NCBI RefSeq assembly: GCF_018623035.1 | Contig: NZ_CP076023.1 | Location: 2,728,001 to 2,792,000, forward strand | Source: Cellulomonas dongxiuzhuiae | Lineage (GTDB): Bacteria; Actinomycetota; Actinomycetes; Actinomycetales; Cellulomonadaceae | Length of the DNA stretch: 64,000 bases | Reading direction: 5' to 3' | In this document: positions 35,224-43,679 of the stretch, one piece after another | Numbering within the stretch: the first letter of the stretch is position 1 | How the letters are laid out: every line of letters starts with the position of its first letter | Position numbers and translations under genes: made by a program | The notes under the pieces: generated by a model | Told to the model about the DNA's origin: nothing | What the model saw: the letters and a program-made list of their open reading frames with translations, nothing else | Database searches by the model: none

Positions 35224-35814
35224 ATGGGGCGCGTGAGCACGAGCCCCACCCCGCCCCCGTCCCTCGACGCCGCACCCGAGGCACGCGCCCGCCGCGCCCT
35301 GGCCGACGCGGTCCGCGAGGTCGAGCACCACGTCGCCGCCGCCGGCTGGGACGCACCCGTGCGGGTGTTCGCCCTCGTGCGCACGCAGGAGGCGCTCGCG
35401 GCCGAGCCCGGCCTCGCCGACCAGCTCGCCCCCGAGGTCCTCGCGGCCGCGCTCGCCGACGACCAGCACCTGACCTCGGTCGAGCAGGAGGGGCTGCCCG
35501 CCGCCGACGACCTCGAGGCGCTGCTGGGCGGCCTGACGTGGCCGCCGACCGTCCACGGCGCCGCCGTGACCGTCGAGCGCGTCGTCCTGCCCCCGGGCGC
35601 CGAGGACGACCTGCCGAGCGACCCCGACGCGGCGGTCGCGGCGCTGCTGGCACACCCGCAACGTCAGGACGTGCGGCTCGCGGTGGCGGTGCTGCGCGGC
35701 GGCCCGTCGTGGTGCGCCGTCCGCACGCGCGCGCACGACAGCGACGACGCCGTCGGCGACGGGCCCGACCTGGTGCCCGGTCTGGTCGCGGCGGTGCGCG
35801 CCACGCTCGAGTGA
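35224..35814 (+). CDS. PPA1309-family protein
   Basis: This 196-residue soluble protein is of the actinobacterial PPA1309 family. ALADAVREVEHHVAAAGWDAPVRVFALVRT and SVEQEGLPAADDLEALLGGLTWPP are the recognisable segments. The role is unknown. It lies between UPF0182 and ylbL, a conserved position. The start is ATG 35224 or GTG 35233; neither has a strong Shine-Dalgarno. Confidence 0.85.
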   Translation: MGRVSTSPTPPPSLDAAPEARARRALADAVREVEHHVAAAGWDAPVRVFALVRTQEALAAEPGLADQLAPEVLAAALADDQHLTSVEQEGLPAADDLEALLGGLTWPPTVHGAAVTVERVVLPPGAEDDLPSDPDAAVAALLAHPQRQDVRLAVAVLRGGPSWCAVRTRAHDSDDAVGDGPDLVPGLVAAVRATLE

Positions 35815-35824
35815 GCGCAGCGGG

Positions 35825-36988
35825 TCAGCCGGCCGTGCAGGTCGGCAGGTCCTCGCCCTCGCCCGCACCGATCGCGACCATCGCCTCGCGGGCCTCGTGC
35901 AGCGTCGAGACCTCGACGACCCGCAGTCCGTCGGGCACGTGGCCGACGACCTCGTCGCAGTTGTCCGACGGCGCCAGGAACCACTCCGCCCCGTCGCGCA
36001 CCGCGCCCGCCAGCTTCTGGCGGATCCCGCCGATCGGGCCGACCGCGCCGGTCACGTCGATCGTGCCCGTCCCGGCGATCACCTGACCGTTCGCCTCGTC
36101 CTCCGGCGTCAGCAGGTCGACCAGCCCGAGCGCGAACATCGTCCCGGCACTGGGCCCGCCGATGCCCTCGATGTTGATGCTCACGTCGACCGGCATGTCG
36201 AACGACGGGTCGATGAACACCCCGATCTGGGCGCCGCCGCCCTCGCGCTCGCCAGTCACCACGGGCACGTCCACGGTGCGCGAGTGGCGCGTGACCGTCA
36301 ACGTCACCGTGTCGCCGGGCTCGACCTCCGCGAGGCGGGCCACCAGCGACTGGTAGTCCGGCAGCGCCTCGCCGTCCATCGCGGTCAGGACGTCGCCCTC
36401 CTCGAGCTTGCCCTCGGCGTCCGTCCCCTCGACCGTCCCGGCGACCACGAGCGTGGCCGGGACCTCGAGGCCGAGCTCCGTCAGCGCCGCCACGGCCGCG
36501 TTCTCCTGCGAGGAGACCATGAGCCCGGCGTTGGACTCCTCGATCTCCTCGCGCGAGGCGTCCTGCGGGTAGACGTCCTCCACGGGCCGCACCACGGACG
36601 CCGGCGAGAGCCAGCCGCGCAGCACGTTGAGCAGGTACGCGGGGTACCCCGGGCCGCCGACGCCGGAGATGGTCGTCAGCCGCAGCTCGCCCGTCGAGGG
36701 GTACGTCGACGCTCCCTCGACCTCGATGAGGGGCTCGCCGTCGACCTCGCCCAGCACGTCCGTCGTGGGACCGGGACCGTTGACCGCGTAGGGCGCGGGC
36801 ATCACCGCGAGCACGCCCACGAGGACGGCCGCGGCGAGCATGCCGAACGACTGGACCACGGCACGCGGCGTGGGGCGGGGCTGCGGGGACCCGTGGTCGG
36901 GTTCGACCGCGTCCTGCGCGGCGTCGCGCGGGCGCAGGTCGTCGGCGGGGTCGTCCGTCGGCAGGTCGTCGAGCACGGGAACGATCAT
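35825..36988 (-). CDS. YlbL-family PDZ / Lon-like (S16) membrane-anchored protease
   Basis: This 387-residue protein has an N-terminal cytoplasmic tail, one membrane helix at about 43-66, and a PDZ domain at about 160-250 (LEEGDVLTAMDGEALPDYQSL). A C-terminal Lon-type serine-lysine protease domain follows, with Ser280 in GGPSAGTMFAL and Lys325 in PIGGIRQKLAGA. The catalytic domain should face outside. The ATG at 36988 is preceded by a G-rich stretch; GTG 36976 is an alternative. It is encoded head-to-head with the zinc-metalloprotease-like gene, as in mycobacteria. Confidence 0.92.
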   Translation of the reverse strand: MIVPVLDDLPTDDPADDLRPRDAAQDAVEPDHGSPQPRPTPRAVVQSFGMLAAAVLVGVLAVMPAPYAVNGPGPTTDVLGEVDGEPLIEVEGASTYPSTGELRLTTISGVGGPGYPAYLLNVLRGWLSPASVVRPVEDVYPQDASREEIEESNAGLMVSSQENAAVAALTELGLEVPATLVVAGTVEGTDAEGKLEEGDVLTAMDGEALPDYQSLVARLAEVEPGDTVTLTVTRHSRTVDVPVVTGEREGGGAQIGVFIDPSFDMPVDVSINIEGIGGPSAGTMFALGLVDLLTPEDEANGQVIAGTGTIDVTGAVGPIGGIRQKLAGAVRDGAEWFLAPSDNCDEVVGHVPDGLRVVEVSTLHEAREAMVAIGAGEGEDLPTCTAG

Positions 36989-37114
36989 CCCCCACCGGCA
37001 CGGACCGACGACGCACGACGCGTGTGCGCCCAGAGCGAACCGTGGCCCCGTGCAGGTTCGGCCGCGTCGGGACGTGGTTACCGTGGTGCTCCCCCGGCCA
37101 CCCAGGAGGCCCGC

Positions 37115-38542
37115 ATGACCCCCGACGTCCCTGCCGCCGCCGACGGCCCCGGCGGAGCACCGCAGTGGGAGCAGATGCTCCGTGCGATGCTCGGCCCCGC
37201 GGCCGACGACGCGATCCGCGAGATGCGCGAGATGGGCGTGGACCCGGCCGCCATGGCTGCCGCGTCGGGCCTGCCCACGGACCCGGTCGCGCTGCAGCAG
37301 GCGCTCGCTCAGATGCAGCAGCTGCTCGCCAGCTCCGGCGACGAGAGCGTGAACTGGCAGATGGCCCACGACCTCGCGCGCCAGCAGGCAGCGGTGGGCG
37401 GTGACCCCGCGCTCTCGCCGGGCCGCGTCAAGGACGTGCGCGACGCGCTGTCGGTCGCGGAGCTGTGGCTCGACGCCGCGACGGACCTCCCGCCGGCTGT
37501 CGGAACGTCGCACGCCTGGAGCCGCGCCGAGTGGGTGGAGGCGACCCTGCCGACGTGGCGGACGCTGACCGAGCCGGTCGCGTCGTCCCTGTCGGCGGCG
37601 CTGGCCGACGCGCTCGGCCCGGCGATCGGCGAGATGGGCGAGCGGTTCCCCGACGGGCCGCCCGCGGGTGGCCTCGGGGGCGACCCCACGCAGATGCTGC
37701 GCGGCCTGGGCTCCGCGGTCTTCGGGCTGCAGGTCGGGCAGGCTGCCGGCACGCTCGCGCGCGAGGTGTTCGGCACCACCGACATCGGTCTGCCGCTGCT
37801 CGAGCGTCCGGTGCCCGCGCTCGTGGCTGCCAACGTCGACGCGTTCGCCGAGGGCCTCGACGCGCCCGTCGAGGAGGTCCGGCTGTACCTCGCGCTGCGC
37901 GAGGCGGCCGCGAGCCGGTTGTTCGCCCACGTGCCGTGGCTGCGCGCGCACCTGCTCGACGCGGTCGCGGAGTACGCCCGCGGCATCGCGATCGACGTGG
38001 ACCACCTCGAGGAGGCCGTGTCGGCGATCGACCCCACGGACCCTGCGGCGCTGCAGGAGGCGCTGTCCGGCGGCGTGTTCGCCCCTCAGACGACGCCCGC
38101 GCAGCAGGCGGCGCTCGCGCGGCTCGAGCACGCGCTCGCGCTGGTCGAGGGCTGGGTCGACGAGGTCGCCACGACCGCCGCGGCGCCGCACCTGCCGCAC
38201 GCGCCGGCGCTGCGCGAGATGGTGCGTCGCCGGCGTGCCGCGGGCGGTCCCGCCGAGCAGACGTTCGCGAGCCTCGTCGGGCTCGAGCTGCGCCCCCGGC
38301 GGCTGCGCGACGCGGCGACCGTCTGGGCGCACCTGACCAGCACGCGCGACGTCTCCGGGCGTGACGCCGTGTGGGCGCACCCCGACCTGGTCCCCACCTC
38401 CGAGGACCTCGACGACCCCAGCGGCTACGACGCGCGTCGCCGGGCCGAGGTGGACGAGTCCGCCGACCTGGACCGTGCGCTCGCGCAGATCCTCGACGCC
38501 GCGGAGACCCCCGGCGAGGACGACGGCACGAGCCCCGCCTAG
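37115..38542 (+). CDS. Zinc-dependent-metalloprotease-like family protein (DUF2342 type)
   Basis: This 475-residue protein matches the actinobacterial family annotated as zinc-dependent metalloprotease/F420-associated. It has a Gln/Met-rich helical N-terminus, LREAAASRLFAHVPWLRAHLLDAVAEYARGI in the middle and LVEGWVDEV later. I see no HExxH, so the catalytic label rests only on family resemblance and may be wrong for this paralogue. The ATG has AGGAGG 6 nt upstream. Its TAG stop overlaps the stop of the convergent M48-like gene (CTAG at 38539-38542). Confidence 0.8.
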   Translation: MTPDVPAAADGPGGAPQWEQMLRAMLGPAADDAIREMREMGVDPAAMAAASGLPTDPVALQQALAQMQQLLASSGDESVNWQMAHDLARQQAAVGGDPALSPGRVKDVRDALSVAELWLDAATDLPPAVGTSHAWSRAEWVEATLPTWRTLTEPVASSLSAALADALGPAIGEMGERFPDGPPAGGLGGDPTQMLRGLGSAVFGLQVGQAAGTLAREVFGTTDIGLPLLERPVPALVAANVDAFAEGLDAPVEEVRLYLALREAAASRLFAHVPWLRAHLLDAVAEYARGIAIDVDHLEEAVSAIDPTDPAALQEALSGGVFAPQTTPAQQAALARLEHALALVEGWVDEVATTAAAPHLPHAPALREMVRRRRAAGGPAEQTFASLVGLELRPRRLRDAATVWAHLTSTRDVSGRDAVWAHPDLVPTSEDLDDPSGYDARRRAEVDESADLDRALAQILDAAETPGEDDGTSPA

Positions 38543-39222
38543 AGCCCGTCGACCTGGAGCCCGTCGACCCGGAGCCCGTCGACGGGCGTGTCAGTGTCGT
38601 CGTCGACGGGCTCGTCGGGCACGTCGCCGTCCTCGGCACCGTCCCGCGCGAACGCGTACCCCTCGAGGAAGCCCCGGGCGCGCTGCGTGTGGGGATAGCT
38701 CGCGATCTCGGCCCAGAACGCCTCGCCGTGCCCGGGCTGGAGCAGGTGCGCGAGCTCGTGCAGGAGCACGTAGTCGAGGACCCACCGCGGCATGCCCTGC
38801 ACCCTGTCGGAGATCCGGATGGTGCCCTCGGCCGGGGTGCAGGAGCCCCAGCGCCTGCCCTGGTTGGAGGACCACCGCACGCTCGTGGGCACCGCGCGCC
38901 CGGCCAGGTACCGCCGGGAGAGCTCGGTCGCGCGCGCCACGAGCTGCGCGTCCGACGGTCGGCGGCGGCGCTCCTGCGCAGCCAGCCGCTCGACCATGCG
39001 GCCCACCCACTCGCGCTCCTGCGCCCGCGTGAACCGGGCCGGGATCGCCACGATCGTGCGGCCGCCCTCGCGCCACGCGCTGACGGTACGGGCGCGGCGC
39101 CGGGAGCGCCGCACCTCCACGACGGGCGGCTCAGCGGTGTCGTCGTGCGTCCCCGCCGCCGGCAGCGCCGAGCGCTCAGGACGTGCAGGGTCGCGCGGCG
39201 TCGCCTCGCGCGAAGTCGGCAC
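38539..39222 (-). CDS. YgjP/SprT-like zinc metallopeptidase
   Basis: This 227-residue protein has a YgjP-type domain. The zinc motif HELAH is at 155-159 and a third ligand is likely in QPGHGEAFW; RWSSNQGRRWGSCTPAEGTIRIS is the typical preceding motif. The C-terminus ends in three VDG(L) repeats encoded by a 15-bp tandem repeat that doubles as a hairpin for the opposite gene. GTG 39222 is chosen because TAGCGT lies 6 nt upstream (leaderless). Confidence 0.9.
   Translation of the reverse strand: MPTSREATPRDPARPERSALPAAGTHDDTAEPPVVEVRRSRRRARTVSAWREGGRTIVAIPARFTRAQEREWVGRMVERLAAQERRRRPSDAQLVARATELSRRYLAGRAVPTSVRWSSNQGRRWGSCTPAEGTIRISDRVQGMPRWVLDYVLLHELAHLLQPGHGEAFWAEIASYPHTQRARGFLEGYAFARDGAEDGDVPDEPVDDDTDTPVDGLRVDGLQVDGL
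38542..38613. repeat. 15-bp tandem repeat plus 12-bp inverted repeat (likely terminator)
   Basis: Three copies of GAGCCCGTCGAC(C/G)(T/C/G)G start at 38542, 38557 and 38572. Each can pair with GTCGACGGGCTC at 38602-38613; the third copy (38572-38583) forms a 12-bp stem with an 18-nt loop. It begins at the metalloprotease-like stop codon, so it can terminate that gene from inside the coding end of the convergent peptidase gene. Confidence 0.65.
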
Positions 39223-39228
39223 TCTGGC

Positions 39229-39234
39229 ACGCTA
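39229..39234 (-). promoter_or_regulatory. Leaderless -10 box of the YgjP-like gene
   Basis: TAGCGT on the minus strand, 6 nt before GTG 39222, with no Shine-Dalgarno. Confidence 0.45.
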
Positions 39235-39415
39235 GCGCGCCCGCAGGGCCGGCGCTGCGGCGACACCCCGCTTCACCCGCCTGCGCCGCACGACGCGGCG
39301 CGGACGGCCGGTGGGCACGCGAGGCGCGCACTACTGTGTGACCGCACGGAGGCCGTCATGGTCCCTGCCCCGGGCGCGATGCCACCGCTCGGTGAGGAGC
39401 ACGAGGAGGGACCAC

Positions 39416-39574
39416 ATGGCCGACACCTGGGCGGGCGAGTTCTACTGCGTGAAGTGCAAGGAGAAGCGGGAGACCGAGGGCGAGGTCGTCGTCTCGGAGT
39501 CCGGTCGACGGATGGCCAAGGCCGTGTGCCCGGTCTGCGGCACCAAGCTCAACCGGATCCTCGGCAAGGCCTGA
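39416..39574 (+). CDS. DUF5679 zinc-ribbon protein
   Basis: This 52-residue protein has two CxxC knuckles (YCVKCKEK and VCPVCGTKLNRIL), which make a small zinc ribbon as in DUF5679. The function is unknown; a nucleic-acid or chaperone role is a guess. The ATG has GAGGAGGG 5 nt upstream. A strong terminator follows. Confidence 0.88.
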   Translation: MADTWAGEFYCVKCKEKRETEGEVVVSESGRRMAKAVCPVCGTKLNRILGKA

Positions 39575-39618
39575 CACCTCGGGCCAGGGCGGGCCACGCG
39601 CCCGACCACGACCGACCA

Positions 39619-39650
39619 CGAGGGCACCGTCGCGCGCGACGGTGCCCTCG
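39619..39650 (+). terminator. Strong hairpin after the DUF5679 gene
   Basis: A perfect inverted repeat, 39619-39633 with 39636-39650 (arms CGAGGGCACCGTCGC / GCGACGGTGCCCTCG). The effective loop is about 6 nt after the innermost pairs open. Confidence 0.75.
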
Positions 39651-39740
39651 TCGCGTCCGGGGCGCCCGCCGTGCGTCGCCCGGGATACGGCCTGTGGACG
39701 ACGGCCGACGCGTCGCACCGCACGGTGCCATCGTGTCGCG

Positions 39741-40808
39741 ATGAGCCGGCCGACCCGCGACGACGTGCTGCTGCGACCCGGGCTGCGTGTCCTGCCACGC
39801 GCGGACGACGAGGTGCAGGTGGGCACCGACCCGCGCTGGGCCGTGCGCCTCACGGGGCTCGCCCCGGCCGAGGCCGTGCTGTGGTCGCAGGTCGACGACA
39901 CGACGGACCTCACGCGCCTGGCGGACAAGGCCCGTGCCGCGGGCCTCGACGCCGAGTTGGTCGCGGCGACCGTCGCCGAGCTGCGTCGGGCGGGGCTCAC
40001 CCGTGCGCGGCCCGACGCGACCACGGCCGTCCACGGTCCGGCCGCTGCCGACGCCACCGCGTGGTCGCTCCTGCTGCCCGACGCCACGGGTGATGCCGTC
40101 GTCGCAGCGCGCGCCCGCGCCGTCGTCGGCGTCGTCGGCCTCGGCCCCACCGGGCTGGGGGTGGCCCGGCAGCTGGCCGTCGCCGGCGTCGGCGGCCTGC
40201 TGCTCGACGACGACGCCCCCGTGCGCTCGCCCGACGTCGCCGCCGGGACGCACCGGTGGGCGGACGTGGGGACGCCGCGCGTGGTGGCCGCACGCCGCCT
40301 GCTGCGCGAGGCGTCGCCCGGCGTGCGCACGGACGGCGACGGCGTCCCGGGGGTCGTCGTCGTCGTGGAGCACGAGGCCGCCGACCCCGTGCGCGCGGTG
40401 CGGCTCATGGGCGAGGACCTGCCGCACCTGTCGGTCGTCGTGCGCACGGCCGACGCGCTGGTCGGTCCGTTCGTGCGCCCCGGGACCGACCCGTGCCTGC
40501 GGTGCCTCGACCTGCACCGCACCGACGTCGACCGCGGCTGGCCCGCGGTACTGGGCGCGCTGACACGCGGCAGCCGTCCGGGGGCGACACCGCCCGGCGA
40601 GGTGGGGGTCCTCGCGGGGGCGTGCGCGGCCCTGGCCGCGGCGCAGGTGCTGGCCCTGCTCGCCGGGACGACGCCGTCGCTGTGCGGCGCGACCGTCGAG
40701 CTGGCCCTGCCGGACCTCGTCGCCCGCGAGCGACGCTGGGCGGTGCACCCCGCGTGCGGCTGCCGTCGGCTCCCGCGGTCCGCCGAGGCCGGGCCGCACG
40801 AGGGGTGA
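39741..40808 (+). CDS. ThiF/E1-like adenylyltransferase-fold protein
   Basis: This 355-residue protein has an N-terminal helical segment of about 120 residues. A Rossmann fold follows, with VVGVVGLGPTGLGVARQLA (128-146) and an acidic LLLDDDAPV. A CxxC (252, 255) and a CxC (339, 341) probably bind structural zinc, as in E1-like and TOMM cyclodehydratase C-domains. The catalytic Arg and Asp of true E1s are not obvious, and no peptide substrate or YcaO gene is near. A CATCGT box 6 nt before the ATG hints at a leaderless start. It sits beside whiB7, in the position of Rv3196 in mycobacteria as I recall it. Confidence 0.75.
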   Translation: MSRPTRDDVLLRPGLRVLPRADDEVQVGTDPRWAVRLTGLAPAEAVLWSQVDDTTDLTRLADKARAAGLDAELVAATVAELRRAGLTRARPDATTAVHGPAAADATAWSLLLPDATGDAVVAARARAVVGVVGLGPTGLGVARQLAVAGVGGLLLDDDAPVRSPDVAAGTHRWADVGTPRVVAARRLLREASPGVRTDGDGVPGVVVVVEHEAADPVRAVRLMGEDLPHLSVVVRTADALVGPFVRPGTDPCLRCLDLHRTDVDRGWPAVLGALTRGSRPGATPPGEVGVLAGACAALAAAQVLALLAGTTPSLCGATVELALPDLVARERRWAVHPACGCRRLPRSAEAGPHEG

Positions 40809-40835
40809 CCTCGCGCGGCCCGGCGTCGGGGCCGG

Positions 40836-41177
40836 TCAGGCGGCGCTCGCGTCCTTCCGCGGCCGGCCACGGCCGCGCTTGGTGGCCACGATCACGCCAC
40901 CGACGAAGACCTGCCCGCCCCACACGCCCCACGGCTCGGCGCGCTCGACGGCACCCGCGAGGCAGCCCTCGATGAGCGGGCACTCGCGGCACAGGGCCTT
41001 CGCCTGCTCCACATCGGCCTGGCGCTCCGCGAACCACAGCTCGGCGTCGTAGGACCGGCACGGGATGAGGTCCGCGACCATCCGGTCGAACTGGTCGTTC
41101 GTCGTGGCGGTGCTGCTGGTGGGCCAGGGGCCGGATCCGCCCTGGTTCACGTTGTCGAGCAGCGTCGTGAGCCGCAC
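40836..41177 (-). CDS. whiB7: WhiB7 iron-sulfur transcriptional activator of antibiotic resistance
   Basis: This 113-residue Wbl protein has four cluster Cys (40, 63, 66, 72), the GVWGG turn at 84-88 and a C-terminal AT-hook RGRGRPRK (101-108). The AT-hook distinguishes WhiB7 from other WhiB paralogues. In mycobacteria and Streptomyces WhiB7 with SigA activates intrinsic drug-resistance genes and itself. Position next to uvrD2, mycoredoxin and nudC agrees. The GTG at 41177 has AGGAGG 5 nt upstream. A leader of about 370 nt with an ORF and a hairpin precedes it. Confidence 0.95.
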   Translation of the reverse strand: MRLTTLLDNVNQGGSGPWPTSSTATTNDQFDRMVADLIPCRSYDAELWFAERQADVEQAKALCRECPLIEGCLAGAVERAEPWGVWGGQVFVGGVIVATKRGRGRPRKDASAA

Positions 41178-41264
41178 GATGTCCTCCTGGTGTCCTTGCG
41201 AGGGTGAGCTGTGGGTGCCGGATCGGGCCCGCTCTGCCCCCGGTGGAGACCGGAGATACGAGAG

Positions 41265-41297
41265 AGGCCGCGGATCCGAGTTCGGACTCCGCGGCCT
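41265..41297 (-). terminator. Attenuator hairpin in the whiB7 leader
   Basis: On the minus strand AGGCCGCGGA pairs with TCCGCGGCCT, enclosing TCCGA/TCGGA (one bulge), followed by a pyrimidine-rich CTCTCGTATCTC. It starts 21 nt after the upstream ORF stop and about 90 nt before whiB7. This matches the known whiB7 scheme in which ribosome stalling on the upstream ORF prevents premature termination. Confidence 0.7.
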
Positions 41298-41318
41298 GCC
41301 TGCGTGCTGAGGCTGGTG

Positions 41319-41483
41319 CTACGGAGTCCTGTGACCGAGATCGGTGCCGAACGTCACGGGGCGAGGACGGCGCGTGCGCCCGGACATGGGCACAGCGATC
41401 CCCTGGAAGGTGCCGCCGGTGGGTGCGAGGACGCGCGTGTACTCATGACGCCACGACGGCTTGACGATCGTGTTGATCTCCAC
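41319..41483 (-). CDS. whiB7 upstream ORF (regulatory leader peptide)
   Basis: This 54-residue frame opens at GTG 41483 with AGGAGG 9 nt upstream. The peptide begins VEINTIVKPSWRHEYTR and has an Arg/Pro-rich segment near its end. It lies wholly in the whiB7 leader, just before the attenuator hairpin. Its expected job is to sense slowed translation by antibiotics rather than to make a functional peptide. Confidence 0.7.
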   Translation of the reverse strand: MEINTIVKPSWRHEYTRVLAPTGGTFQGIAVPMSGRTRRPRPVTFGTDLGHRTP

Positions 41484-41552
41484 GGTGCAGCACCTCCTCT
41501 CCAGGGTCGGGTCCCGCCTCTTCGGCAGCACCCCGCGAACAAGGACGTGACC

Positions 41553-41590
41553 ACCCTAGGGCGGCCCGTCACGGCGTCACAAGCAATTAA
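41553..41590 (-). promoter_or_regulatory. whiB7 promoter with WhiB7-type AT-rich element
   Basis: Minus strand: AT-rich TTAATT (41585-41590), then after 2 nt the -35 TTGTGA (41577-41582), an 18-bp spacer and the -10 TAGGGT (41553-41558). An AT-rich stretch just upstream of the -35 is the known WhiB7 AT-hook target, so autoactivation is predicted. The element overlaps the uvrD2 stop codon. Confidence 0.7.
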
Positions 41591-43599
41591 CGGAACTTCG
41601 TCCCGACGCCGCCGTCGGGTCGCCCGACGGGCTCGTCGGCGACCACCCGCAGCAGGTCGTCGCCGTACTCGCGCAGGCGCGTCTGGCCCAGGCCCTGCAC
41701 GTACCGCAGGTCGGCCGGCTGCGTCGGCATCGCCGCCGCGACCGCCTCGAGCGCCACGTCCGGCAGCACGCGGAACGCGGGGACTCCGCGCTCGTCGGCC
41801 ACCTGCGCGCGCCACTGCCGCAACCGGTCGAGCACCACCGGGTCGGCGGCCGCCGAGGCGCGGCCCCCCGCACCGCGGCGCGGTTCCTCGCCGGGCCACA
41901 GCCCGGCGAGGAACCGCGAGCGCGAGCGCGAGGCGCGCGACCCGGGGGTGCGCGCCGCGGCGTACGACATCTCCAGGTGGCGACGCGCACGCGTCACGCC
42001 GACGTACAGCAGGCGCCGCTCCTCGGACACGGCGGCCTCGGTCTGCGCGAGCGAGATCGGGAGGAGCCCGTCGGACAGGCCCGCGAGGAAGACCGCGTCC
42101 CACTCCAGACCCTTCGCGGCGTGCAGGGACGCGAGCGTCACGCCGTCGACCGTCGGGGCGTGCTGGGCCGACGCGCGGTCGTCGAGCTCCGCCACGAGGT
42201 CCGGGAGCGTCGCCTCGGCGCGCAGCGCGACCATGTCGTCGGCGAGGCCGACGAGCGCCTGCATCGCGTCCCACCGCTCGCGCGCCGCACCGCGTGCGGA
42301 CGGGGGCTGCGGCGACCAGCCGACGGAGGTGAGGATGTCGCGCACGGTCTGCCCGAGGGGGACGTCCCGGTCGGCGGACCGCGCGCCGCCGCGGAGCAGG
42401 ACGAGCGCGTCACGCACGTCGCGGCGGGCGAAGAAGCGTGTGCCGCCGCGCACCTGGTACCCGACACCGGCGGCTGCCAGCGCCTGCTCGAAGGCCTCCG
42501 ACTGCACGTTGGTGCGGTACAGGACCGCGATCTCGCTCGCCGGGACGCCGGCCGCGACGAGCCGCGCGGCGCGCGCAGCGATGCCGGCCGCCTCCGCGTC
42601 GTCGTCGTCGTACGCGGTGAACCGCACCTGGGGGCCGTCGGGCTGCTGCGCGACCAGGTGCAGCGGCACGGGGTCACCCGGCCGGCGCGTGGCCGTCAGC
42701 ACGCGGTTCGCCAGCGAGACGACCTGAGGGGTCGAGCGGTAGTCCCGCACCAGGCGCACGACCTGGGCGCCCGGGTGCTTCGAGGCGAAAGTCAGCAGGT
42801 GGTGGGGCGACGCGCCGGCGAACGAGTAGATCGTCTGGCTGGGGTCCCCCACGACGCACACGTCGTGCCGTCCCCCGAGCCACTGGTCCAGCAGGTACTG
42901 CTGCAGCGGGCTGACGTCCTGGTACTCGTCGACCACGAAGTGCCGGTACTGCGCCCGCACCTCGTCCGCGACCTCGCCACGCTGCGCGAGCATCGCGGCG
43001 AGCAGCAGGAGCACGTCCTCGAAGTCGATGACGCCCCGCTCGGTCTTGACGTCCTCGTACGCCGTCATGAGCCGGGCCACCGCCTGCGCGTCCTGGCCCG
43101 CCGGGGCCGGGCGTCGCACCGCCGCGGCCGCGCGCTCGTAGTCCTCCGCCGTGACGAGCGACACCTTGGACCACTCGATCTCGGCCGCGAGGTCGCGCAC
43201 CGTGACGCGGTCGACCGCGACGCCCACCCGACGCCCGGCCTCCGCGACGAGCGTCGCCTTCTGTTCGGCGAGGCGCGGCGGCGCGCCGCCCACGACGCGG
43301 GGCCAGAAGTGGCCGAGCTGGCGCAGCGCGGCGGCGTGGAACGTGCGCGCCTGGACGCCGGAGGCACCGAGGTCCCGCAGCCGGACCCGCATCTCACCCG
43401 CCGCGCGGGCGGTGAACGTCACGGCCAGGACCGACGCCGGGCGGTAGACGCCGGTGCGCACGCCGTAGGCGATGCGGTGGGTGATCGCGCGGGTCTTGCC
43501 GGTGCCCGCACCTGCGAGCACGCAGACGGGACCCGTCAGGGCGGTCGCGACGGCGCGCTGCTCGGGGTCGAGCGCGTCGAGGAGGGAGTCGGCAGACAT
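41587..43599 (-). CDS. uvrD2: UvrD2-type ATP-dependent DNA helicase with HRDC domain
   Basis: This 670-residue SF1A helicase has Walker A AGAGTGKT (Lys35), a TFTARAAGEMRVRL motif, DEYQDVSPLQ, VRDYRST, HAAKGLEWD and YVGVTRAR. A C-terminal HRDC domain (about 590-660) links by a short Gly/Arg-rich stretch, the architecture of mycobacterial UvrD2. It acts in DNA repair or replication. ATG 43599 is chosen; GTG 43623 would add 8 residues. It is oriented like whiB7, whose promoter sits at its 3' end. Confidence 0.93.
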   Translation of the reverse strand: MSADSLLDALDPEQRAVATALTGPVCVLAGAGTGKTRAITHRIAYGVRTGVYRPASVLAVTFTARAAGEMRVRLRDLGASGVQARTFHAAALRQLGHFWPRVVGGAPPRLAEQKATLVAEAGRRVGVAVDRVTVRDLAAEIEWSKVSLVTAEDYERAAAAVRRPAPAGQDAQAVARLMTAYEDVKTERGVIDFEDVLLLLAAMLAQRGEVADEVRAQYRHFVVDEYQDVSPLQQYLLDQWLGGRHDVCVVGDPSQTIYSFAGASPHHLLTFASKHPGAQVVRLVRDYRSTPQVVSLANRVLTATRRPGDPVPLHLVAQQPDGPQVRFTAYDDDDAEAAGIAARAARLVAAGVPASEIAVLYRTNVQSEAFEQALAAAGVGYQVRGGTRFFARRDVRDALVLLRGGARSADRDVPLGQTVRDILTSVGWSPQPPSARGAARERWDAMQALVGLADDMVALRAEATLPDLVAELDDRASAQHAPTVDGVTLASLHAAKGLEWDAVFLAGLSDGLLPISLAQTEAAVSEERRLLYVGVTRARRHLEMSYAAARTPGSRASRSRSRFLAGLWPGEEPRRGAGGRASAAADPVVLDRLRQWRAQVADERGVPAFRVLPDVALEAVAAAMPTQPADLRYVQGLGQTRLREYGDDLLRVVADEPVGRPDGGVGTKFR

Positions 43600-43679
43600 C
43601 GGGGACAGTCTCCCAGCCCCCACCGACAGCGCGTGCGAGGATCTGTGGAAGGCACGACAGCGAGCACCTGCGAGGAACC

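Noticed and set aside
40836..41177. A generic WhiB (WhiB1-6 type)
   Set aside because: The C-terminal RGRGRPRK AT-hook, the attenuator leader and the uvrD2/mycoredoxin/nudC context fit WhiB7 specifically.
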